From Candidatus Peregrinibacteria bacterium (GTDB taxonomy: Bacteria; Patescibacteriota; Gracilibacteria; UBA1369; LOWO2-01-FULL-3): 24,015 nt of DNA. The stretch spans positions 1-24,015 of the forward strand of contig JABJOK010000126.1 of NCBI GenBank assembly GCA_018664365.1, written 5' to 3'. A program made the translations under genes and the position numbers. The notes below the pieces were generated by a model. It was given only the letters and a program-made list of their open reading frames with translations, was not told the origin of the DNA and did no database searches. Each line of letters opens with the position of its first letter. Position 1 is the stretch's first letter. Shown here piece by piece: positions 15,898 to 23,096 of this stretch.

Positions 15898-17478
15898 CTA
15901 CCTATCTATCAACATCATCGAGTACACAGCATCAACCTCATCATCATATCCAAAATTAACATCATCAGTATATTCAGCAAAAACACGTGGGCGCTCTGAG
16001 AAATCCTTCAAAACAGGATATCCATTTATGATATCAATAGGATAAATGAATACGCCGAAAGTCTCTTCAGTAGCAGTAACGCCTAGCATAATTCCTTCAG
16101 AGGTAGAGTTTAGGTCAGAAACAAGTTTGTTATCAACAATGAAATCTCCAAGTGAATAAAACAGGAGACTATTCCTATAAATATGCATTGGAACTATTTC
16201 ATCAAGCCCACGTCCCACAAAAATATCAATATCGTCAGTAAGTCTTTTTACATAACGCTCTTTTGCGCTAGTCCATGAACCACTTTCCCATTCAAAGAGC
16301 AGGTATACCAGATCAGACTCATTATCAATACGATCTAGGGTCTCGTTTAATTCATCCTCATCATAGGTTCCCTCAACAAATTTGCAGAACGCAATCTTCA
16401 TATCATTCTGATTTTCAGTCCTACACACATTGTCATCCATATCAAAAACATAGAAGTCAGCACCTTGTAAATGGCGATCCTCCATTCCTCGGAGATCACG
16501 CAATTGCTTTGTAGTTGTATAATCAGTGGTTTCATTATAAGAAGGGTCCCATCTCCAGCTATCCATAAAGCTCAAAATATTATCATCAGGCAAGCTTCCC
16601 ATTGAAAGAATAGACGCTGATTTATACGGGGTCTTTTCCCCTTTAAAAAACGCAAAGAAATGATGACTTGTAGTCTCTTCAGTGTGAGTCGTCATATAGT
16701 GTTGAATATTGGTTTTAGCAAATCTTTCTGCATCCATGTAGCCTCTTTTCTCAAGAAAATTTAGCGCAGTATATATAGATGCAGGGGAGTCTATCTCGAG
16801 ATCATAAACATTATTGTAATCAAAATTTAGGATAGTTGCCTTTGAAGCCTCGTCATGAAAATCAGCTATCTCAAGAGGCGCATAGTGTGAGAAATCAACA
16901 CTCGCAACAACGAGAGCATCTTCAGGAACATTTTCTACCAACCAATCTGCAAGATCATCTAGGCTGTCACCTGAAGTTCTCCATTTTAAAATTACTGGTA
17001 CAACCTCAGCATCTGGAAAGTAATCTCTAATATAGGTTACATGAGAATGAATGGAGTGTTCTTTTACAAAACTATCATCTTGATATTTTGCGACTCCATC
17101 CTTCACCATTGAGGAAACTAAATCACTATTCAACTCCAAATCCCCTGAAGTAGTTTTAAAGACACAGCTTTTACAGGTCTGGATATCTGACTCACCATTC
17201 TCATAGTGATTCGGACCAATAATAAAAACAGTTGATGGTTCAGCAATCGCATCATAGCTCGCATACATTTGAGCAACAACATCACCTGCAACCAGGTGAT
17301 GAGGCATAATCATTGCCAAAGGAACAGTATCAAATTCGAAGGGCTCTTCAGAATCTAACATGTTATTCCACATACGTTCATCTCCAGCAAAATCTGGATA
17401 AACCTCTAATGGAGTTCCACATCCACTTAGGACAAGTGAAAACATCAGCAAAGAAGCAGTGACAAGTAGGTTTTTCAT
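15898..17478 (-). CDS. Lipoprotein with Memo-like and degenerate CapA-like domains
   Basis: This 526-aa protein starts with a lipoprotein signal (MKNLLVTASLLMFSLVLSGC, Cys20). Residues about 50-283 resemble the Memo/AmmeMemoRadiSam protein B family: PLAMIMPHHLVAG, FIIGPNHY, KEHSIHSHV, VVPVIL and VASVDFSHYA. The cysteine expected near the late metal ligand of Memo appears to be replaced (DSPASIYTAL). Residues about 287-490 resemble the C-terminal part of CapA-like metallophosphatases (PGA_cap), best seen in MHIYRNSLLFYSLGDFIVDN and SEGIMLGVT. The usual HWG and HPH metal motifs read FEWESG and GRGLDE, so that domain is probably not catalytic. No AMMECR1 or radical SAM partner is in the window. 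It starts 8 bases after the upstream lipoprotein gene, so they are probably co-transcribed. A membrane-anchored, extracytoplasmic binding role is inference. Confidence 0.75.
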   Translation of the reverse strand: MKNLLVTASLLMFSLVLSGCGTPLEVYPDFAGDERMWNNMLDSEEPFEFDTVPLAMIMPHHLVAGDVVAQMYASYDAIAEPSTVFIIGPNHYENGESDIQTCKSCVFKTTSGDLELNSDLVSSMVKDGVAKYQDDSFVKEHSIHSHVTYIRDYFPDAEVVPVILKWRTSGDSLDDLADWLVENVPEDALVVASVDFSHYAPLEIADFHDEASKATILNFDYNNVYDLEIDSPASIYTALNFLEKRGYMDAERFAKTNIQHYMTTHTEETTSHHFFAFFKGEKTPYKSASILSMGSLPDDNILSFMDSWRWDPSYNETTDYTTTKQLRDLRGMEDRHLQGADFYVFDMDDNVCRTENQNDMKIAFCKFVEGTYDEDELNETLDRIDNESDLVYLLFEWESGSWTSAKERYVKRLTDDIDIFVGRGLDEIVPMHIYRNSLLFYSLGDFIVDNKLVSDLNSTSEGIMLGVTATEETFGVFIYPIDIINGYPVLKDFSERPRVFAEYTDDVNFGYDDEVDAVYSMMLIDR

Positions 17479-17486
17479 AATCTAGT

Positions 17487-18650
17487 TTAGCGATACAGGC
17501 TTCCACCCCATTCAATAAGAGCGAAACCTTCCCGTTCAGGAGTTTCAAGCTTCTGCTCAGTCACCTCTATAGGACGATCTAGTCCCTTGTAATCAAAGTA
17601 CACACGGATTACAGAATCAGGCTTTGGTTCAACAGTTAGAGGAGCATATTTATCTAGATCCTCTTGAGAAACAAAGGTAATAAAGTAATAAGGATCTTTT
17701 GAAAGAATTGGAACCCAGAACTCTTTAAAGTCACGGATTTCAACCTCATTCATTCCAAGTGTTGCCAATTTTTCATCAAAGAATCCATCAACCTCTTCTG
17801 CAGTAATCACAAATCCTTCCTCTGGACTATTGAAGTCGGTAGCAAAACCTTCCCAAAATAAGTAAGGATAAACTTTGTTATCACCACGGTTTAGAAGTTT
17901 TCCATCTGTAGAAGCAATAACATTCCATCCATCACCAATCTCAGGATCAGAAATAGAAATTCCTTCAGTTGGCTCTACGTTAACAAAAACAGCAGTAGTT
18001 TCTTCTGGATAAAGATAAATCACTGGTTTTCCCATCTCGGTAATACCAGCGTTGTAATAAATCGTTACAAGAGTTGATTTAACAGTACCATCGTCAAAAT
18101 AAGCCTTGAACTCATATTCATTACTTCCCATTACAAGGTTGTCCCAGTCTTCATTCGCTCGGTAAACAAATTTGTCATCACCGTATTTGAAGTCTGTAAG
18201 CTTATATACATCATCATAATATCCAAAACATGGTCCATCAAAATATGTACCACAACCTGGAGTTCCCCCTTCAGCACTTACCACAACTTTTGTTGTGTTA
18301 GGTGAAACAACGCCTTCGAAGATAATTGGTGCATCGGAAATAGTAGCTTCGTTCTTTGGGTAGTTCAGAGTAATGTAGTTAGCTCCAGTATATGCGACAA
18401 CTGGTTCTTCCTCTTCTTCTTCCTCTTCTTCCTCTTCTTCTTCTACATCCTCTTCTTCATCTTCGTCCTCCTCCTCCTCTTCTTCTTCTACATCCTCTTC
18501 TTCATCTTCGTCCTCGTCCTCTACATACTCTACTTCATCTGGAACAAATGTTTCATCTTCATCTTCTGTTCCCCAATCGACATTTACGCTACATGCAGCA
18601 AAGGAAAGCAGTACAAACAGCGACAGTAGTAAGCTTAGAAATTTTTTCAT
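17487..18650 (-). CDS. Acidic-tract lipoprotein with conserved KPVIYLYP domain
   Basis: The start is placed at ATG 18650, giving MKKFLSLLLSLFVLLSFAAC, a clear lipoprotein signal with Cys20. An upstream in-frame start at 18686 would bury it. The 387-aa precursor continues with an almost purely Asp/Glu tract (about 29-82), an Ig-like beta domain (about 92-200, with ITLNYPKNEATISDAPIIF and two internal cysteines 133 and 141), and a conserved module (about 207-387) with KPVIYLYPEETT, YPYLFWEGF, FWVPIL and a final EREGFALIEWGG. I remember this module as widespread in uncharacterised secreted proteins of Gram-positive and CPR bacteria, but cannot name its family. The acidic tract probably acts as a spacer or cation binder at the surface (inference). 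It lies 54 bases after mutS and 8 bases before the Memo-like lipoprotein gene. Confidence 0.8.
   Translation of the reverse strand: MKKFLSLLLSLFVLLSFAACSVNVDWGTEDEDETFVPDEVEYVEDEDEDEEEDVEEEEEEEDEDEEEDVEEEEEEEEEEEEEPVVAYTGANYITLNYPKNEATISDAPIIFEGVVSPNTTKVVVSAEGGTPGCGTYFDGPCFGYYDDVYKLTDFKYGDDKFVYRANEDWDNLVMGSNEYEFKAYFDDGTVKSTLVTIYYNAGITEMGKPVIYLYPEETTAVFVNVEPTEGISISDPEIGDGWNVIASTDGKLLNRGDNKVYPYLFWEGFATDFNSPEEGFVITAEEVDGFFDEKLATLGMNEVEIRDFKEFWVPILSKDPYYFITFVSQEDLDKYAPLTVEPKPDSVIRVYFDYKGLDRPIEVTEQKLETPEREGFALIEWGGSLYR
18421..18510. repeat. 45-bp tandem repeat (two copies) in the acidic tract
   Basis: 18421-18465 and 18466-18510 are identical at 43 of 45 positions by hand count. Each copy encodes 15 residues of almost only Glu/Asp around one Asp-Val pair (Val54 and Val69). 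The length is in frame, so copy-number change would lengthen the acidic spacer without breaking the gene. Confidence 0.9.
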
Positions 18651-18704
18651 GGATAAAAAGTTAATTATTACAAACAATTGTATCAAATTCGGCTAGAAAT
18701 ACAA

Positions 18705-21272
18705 TTATTCTCCCTTTGATCTATTTTTGATTTCGTCTAATTTTTTCAGCGCATCTATTGGAGTCATTTCATTTAGATCCATTGCCTTAAGTTCAACTAG
18801 GAGAGTTTTATCTTCTTTGCTTACACCAGAGTGATTTCTTGCCTCTTTAAACATACCCATCTGGTCAGGAGCAATTTTAGATTTTTGAATATGTCGATTC
18901 TCTAAATCTTCAAGAACTCCACGCGCCCTACTCACAACAGAAACCGGTAGTCCAGCCAGCTTAGCAACTTCGATTCCATAACTCTTATCAACGCCTCCTT
19001 CAATAATTTTATACAAGAAAACAACACCCTCTTTTTCATTTTCACGGACATAAGCACTCATATTAACAGCGCGCCCAAGTTTATCAGCAAGCTCAATCAG
19101 CTCATGATAGTGAGTTGCGAAAAGTGTCTTAGCCTTAATCTGATCATGAATAAACTCCATGATAGCCCAGGCAATGCTAACTCCATCATATGTTGAGGTT
19201 CCACGTCCAATTTCATCAAGAATGATAAGGCTTCGCTCAGTAGAATTATTCAAAATGTACGAGGCTTCCTGCATCTCAACCATAAAAGTACTTTCTCCAC
19301 GAACAAGATTATCCGATGCTCCAACTCGAGTAAAAATACGGTCAACACAAGTAATCTCTGCACTTTCAGCAGGAACAAAGCTTCCAATCTGCGCCATCAG
19401 AACAATTAGAGCAACTTGCCTTAGATAAGTCGATTTACCACCCATATTTGGACCAGTAATCAGCATGAAATTAGATTCCTCATCGAGTGAACAATCATTT
19501 GGAATAAAATCTAGGCTTGTATCAATCTGCTCAATAACCGGGTGACGTCCAGCTACAATCTTTAGCTCACCATTCTCAGAAATAGCAGGCTTACAGTAGG
19601 AAAACTTCTCAGCATTAAAGGCAAATGTCGAAACAACATCAATAGTAGCAATCGCTTTAGCAATTCTTTGGATCTCAACAATTTTCTTAACAACTTCCAT
19701 TCTCACTTCATAGAAAAGTTCATACTCTAACTCCTTGATTCGATCCTCAGCAGTTAGAACTTTTTCTTCGTACTCTTTTAGCTCAGGAGTAATGAATCTC
19801 TCAGCATTAACCAGGGTCTGCTTACGAATATAATCCTCAGGAACCGCATCCAGATTAGACTTACTGATCTCGATATAATACCCAAAAACTTTATTGTATT
19901 TCACTTTTAAAGACGAAACTCCAGTACGCTTAGACTCTCTTTCTTGAAGATCTTTGATAAATGATTTCCCTTCAGTACTAATAGAACGCAGATCATCAAG
20001 TTCAGAATTATATCCATCCTTTATCATCCCCCCATCGCGAACTATTGCAGGCGGCTCGTTTGAAACCGCATTCTCAATAAGTTCAACAAGTTCATTAAGT
20101 TCCACCAAGCTATCACTAACTCCATCAATACGATCTTCTAAAATTTTCTTAACATTTGGGATCAGACCTAATGAAAGTTTCATCGCAACAAGATCACGCG
20201 CATTACCACTCCCCAGGCTTAAACGACTAAGCAACCTTTCAACATCATAAAAGCCATCAAGTGTTTCACGGATATCCCTAAGTAAACTAGAATCAGATCT
20301 AAACACCTCAACTTTTTTTAGACGAGCATCAATTTCTGACTTACTAAGTAGGGGATGCATTAGCCAATTTCTAATAAGCCTTCCTCCCATTGAAGTAACA
20401 GTATTATCCAATACGGAAATCAAACTCCCCTCTTTTTTGCCTCTAGTTGTATAGAAAAGCTCCAGATTTCTAATACAAGTCTCGTCCAGAGGCATAAATT
20501 CCGATAGACCATAGTAAGTAATTTTTTGGATATGCTTCAGGTCAGTTTTCTGGGTCTCTTTCAAGTATTCATATAGAATGCCTGACACCTGCACAGCTAG
20601 GTCCTTACCTTCTAAACCAAAGACGCCCAGGGATTTTACCTCAAACGATTTTTTCAATTCAGCCTCCGCGTCTTTCATATACGTAAAAGGAAAGACAACC
20701 ACACCAGCTCTTTTAATAGTTGCAGCAATATTGCCCCCCAACAGATCTTCATCACAAATTAACTCCGCCGGCATTACGCGGCCAAGCTCTGTCTCGAAAT
20801 TTTTAAGTCCATCAAGTTCGGTCACTCTAAATTCTCCAGTTGTAACATCCGCATAAGCAAAAGCTACTCGATCCCCATCAACAGCAATCGCTGAAACATA
20901 GTTATTGGCCTTACTATCTAGAATGTTTTCATCAAAAGTTGTTCCAGGGGTAACAACACGTTTAACATCTCTCTCCACAATTCCCTTTCCTGTAGGCTCG
21001 GTAACCTGATCACAGATTGCGACCTTCTTCCCTGCGCGAGTAAGCTTGAAAAGATACTGCTCAAGCGCATGAAAAGGAATTCCACACATTGGAGCCTTAG
21101 AAGCAGCCCCTTTATTCCTCGAAGTAAGAGTTATTTGTAAAATCTTCGAAGCCTCCACCGCATCCTCAAAAAACATCTCATAAAAATCTCCAAGTCTAAA
21201 CATAAGAATACAATCAGTGTACTTCTCCTTAATCGCTTTGTACTGCGCCATCATCGGCGTAAGCTTTTCCAT
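18705..21272 (-). CDS. mutS: DNA mismatch repair protein MutS
   Basis: MutS recognises mismatches and small loops and recruits MutL. The protein has the full MutS1 length of 855 aa. The mismatch-binding motif is in GDFYEMFFEDA (F30-x-E32). The connector, lever and clamp regions follow, with YNKVFGYYIEISKSN (459-473) and the RHPVIE entry to the ATPase (576-581). Walker A is GPNMGGKS (607-614), Walker B is LIILDEIGRGTS (682-693), and the FATHYHEL block is 718-725. The C-terminal tail ends with a helical segment (MTPIDALKKLDEI), as in other MutS1 proteins. The ATG at 21272 has no Shine-Dalgarno. A weak -35/-10 pair (TTGCAG, 16 bases, TAGGAT at 21300-21327) could drive it. It is the first gene of the co-directional group ending with mutL. 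Confidence 0.97.
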   Translation of the reverse strand: MEKLTPMMAQYKAIKEKYTDCILMFRLGDFYEMFFEDAVEASKILQITLTSRNKGAASKAPMCGIPFHALEQYLFKLTRAGKKVAICDQVTEPTGKGIVERDVKRVVTPGTTFDENILDSKANNYVSAIAVDGDRVAFAYADVTTGEFRVTELDGLKNFETELGRVMPAELICDEDLLGGNIAATIKRAGVVVFPFTYMKDAEAELKKSFEVKSLGVFGLEGKDLAVQVSGILYEYLKETQKTDLKHIQKITYYGLSEFMPLDETCIRNLELFYTTRGKKEGSLISVLDNTVTSMGGRLIRNWLMHPLLSKSEIDARLKKVEVFRSDSSLLRDIRETLDGFYDVERLLSRLSLGSGNARDLVAMKLSLGLIPNVKKILEDRIDGVSDSLVELNELVELIENAVSNEPPAIVRDGGMIKDGYNSELDDLRSISTEGKSFIKDLQERESKRTGVSSLKVKYNKVFGYYIEISKSNLDAVPEDYIRKQTLVNAERFITPELKEYEEKVLTAEDRIKELEYELFYEVRMEVVKKIVEIQRIAKAIATIDVVSTFAFNAEKFSYCKPAISENGELKIVAGRHPVIEQIDTSLDFIPNDCSLDEESNFMLITGPNMGGKSTYLRQVALIVLMAQIGSFVPAESAEITCVDRIFTRVGASDNLVRGESTFMVEMQEASYILNNSTERSLIILDEIGRGTSTYDGVSIAWAIMEFIHDQIKAKTLFATHYHELIELADKLGRAVNMSAYVRENEKEGVVFLYKIIEGGVDKSYGIEVAKLAGLPVSVVSRARGVLEDLENRHIQKSKIAPDQMGMFKEARNHSGVSKEDKTLLVELKAMDLNEMTPIDALKKLDEIKNRSKGE

Positions 21273-21362
21273 GAATTAGAGTAATTTGCCCGGACGTCTA
21301 TCCTAACAAATTACCCCCAAACTGCAAAACCTTTTGACAGATTCAACTCCTCTATTATGAAT

Positions 21363-21437
21363 CGACGAAGTCGTCATTACTTGCGCCGATTAAAAAACCT
21401 TTCAGAGTCATGAGTGTCCATATGGTATAGGCCTATA
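21363..21437 (-). other. Palindromes between cysteine-rich gene and mutS
   Basis: The 185-base gap between the stop at 21458 and mutS contains TATAGGCCTATA (21426-21437), a perfect 12-bp palindrome. It also contains a hairpin centred on CGACTTCGTCG (- strand, 21363-21373), with flanking ATGA/TCAT that can extend the stem across a bulge. Neither is followed by a clear T-run on the - strand, so a terminator role is doubtful. An operator site for mutS is possible but unsupported. Confidence 0.3.
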
Positions 21438-21457
21438 AATCCGAATATGCCTACATC

Positions 21458-23095
21458 TCAATAAACAGTCTCCAAATAACACTTCTCACAATAAACTTTT
21501 TCTGAACGCTCTGGATTCCATGCACTTGGCACAACCACTGAACACTTATCGCATTTTCTATCAAACAACGCGTATGGCAGCCTTTTCGCTAATCTATCTT
21601 TATGTCTCTCAAAGAAATGCTTTCGTGGCACAGGCAATCCCATCTTACGATAAAATTTCAACTCCGCTGGCATAACACGATAGTTACGTCCACTAGCTTC
21701 ACATGCAAGCATCTCATCGATAATTTCATCTGGCACATCTTTAATCTTCTCAGGAACTTCATACGACGATGGTTTCATTTCAGATTCATCCACTTCCCGC
21801 CACCTCATTCCTCGAGCCAGCACCTCTTCTTTTGATAAAGGGAAATAATCCATCGCCACAGTTTCATTATAGGCAAATGGCGAAATAGTAGACGGCATAA
21901 ACTCTCCATATTCGCCCATCTCCTTCATCATTGCAATTATTCGTGGAACCATCTCTTCGTACTCCTCCTTCGAATATTGTTTATTCAAGATGCAATACTC
22001 TGCATTTTTCAAACCCGCACAACCAAAACAGTGCTTACAGTTGTAAAGATAATCCGTATACCAAATGTCGTGACATCCATAAGGAACCAATGAAAATCCT
22101 GCCAAGTTATTACGATAATTTCCTAAATACTCATAGCAAAGCTCATTCTCCTCAGTGTAGTTCATGTCCATGCAATCCTTGTTTTGAACAGTCTGAATGT
22201 TATACGCACAATCCTCATTCTCACTTATCTGAAAACAATTAGAACAATTTTTACTTTCAAAAATATAGTTACCAGTAACATTCTCTGACATCTCAACGAC
22301 ACTTGCACGATGAGGATGCACTAATTTCAACTCTTCAAATTTTTTCAAAACAAAATCCACTTTTTCCTTATCACAAAAGGAAAACTCCCCAACAAACTTT
22401 TCGTAATCTTCACGAGAATACTCTTTGTTGAAAATATAATACTGTTTTTTTCTTAGCCCCACACATCCAAAGCAGTTCTGACATCCACGTAAATCATAGC
22501 CATAATGACACTCACTACAACTATAACAATCCTGCAAATGTGTAGATCCATATAACTCTTGGCAATCAATGCACTCATAACAAAGCTCAGACTTTCTCAC
22601 TAAGAAACAATCTACACAATTCTTAGAATAGTAAGGATTTCCATACATACAATCCTCTATAAAAATCGATCCAAAACACAGATAACAATTTTTAATGTCC
22701 CCAACATAATTACAGTAATCAGAATTTTCATTATTTACAAAAATTGCCAGATTCGCCCTAGGAACCTTCTTCAGCAACTCATCAAACTGTTCAAAAAACG
22801 ATTTATCAAAATCAAAATCCATCCCGTAATCACGCGCATCCCACTTGTCGCTCATCCACTCGTCTTTTGTAATAACGGGGTAAGGCTGATCTGGGTGATA
22901 CATCGACAAAATAGACTCTCCACTAAACGCTGACTTGGTTTTATATAGATTGCGTTCGTTCCTAAATGACATTCTGCGCCTAACTCTCTCCAACGGACTC
23001 AAAGTCGGATCCGGCACTCCCACACGTTTATAAAAATTCAGATCACGCTCTGTGATCTCAAATTCAGATCCACTTATGGCACACTTTTTAAACAT
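21458..23095 (-). CDS. Cysteine-rich double zinc-ribbon protein, paralog 3 (both end modules degenerate)
   Basis: This 545-aa protein from ATG 23095 is a paralog of the two + strand proteins. A TTG at 23104, overlapping the upstream stop, is possible but less likely. The N-module (5-75) keeps the exact spacing but reads CAISG, SPLE and SAFSG. The blocks MSDKWD and DYGMDFDFDKSFFEQF follow. Arm 1 is C137-C211 and fits a three-residue cysteine register after one single-residue deletion. Arm 2 is C284-C359, with all nine cysteines at offsets 0, 3, 12, 24, 36, 57, 69, 72 and 75. Hinges are QYYIFNKEYSREDY and EYCILNKQYSKEEY. ISPFAYNETVAMDYFPL precedes a C-module with CEASG and HFFE but intact CDKC and CEKC. 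There are 32 cysteines and no signal peptide. It directly follows a fourth paralog with the junction TAACATG. The function is unknown. Confidence 0.9.
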   Translation of the reverse strand: MFKKCAISGSEFEITERDLNFYKRVGVPDPTLSPLERVRRRMSFRNERNLYKTKSAFSGESILSMYHPDQPYPVITKDEWMSDKWDARDYGMDFDFDKSFFEQFDELLKKVPRANLAIFVNNENSDYCNYVGDIKNCYLCFGSIFIEDCMYGNPYYSKNCVDCFLVRKSELCYECIDCQELYGSTHLQDCYSCSECHYGYDLRGCQNCFGCVGLRKKQYYIFNKEYSREDYEKFVGEFSFCDKEKVDFVLKKFEELKLVHPHRASVVEMSENVTGNYIFESKNCSNCFQISENEDCAYNIQTVQNKDCMDMNYTEENELCYEYLGNYRNNLAGFSLVPYGCHDIWYTDYLYNCKHCFGCAGLKNAEYCILNKQYSKEEYEEMVPRIIAMMKEMGEYGEFMPSTISPFAYNETVAMDYFPLSKEEVLARGMRWREVDESEMKPSSYEVPEKIKDVPDEIIDEMLACEASGRNYRVMPAELKFYRKMGLPVPRKHFFERHKDRLAKRLPYALFDRKCDKCSVVVPSAWNPERSEKVYCEKCYLETVY

Positions 23096-23096
23096 G

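Noticed and set aside
18651..18686. Upstream start at 18686 for the acidic lipoprotein
   Set aside because: It would add 12 hydrophobic residues before a standard lipoprotein signal. The ATG at 18650 gives a textbook n-region and lipobox.
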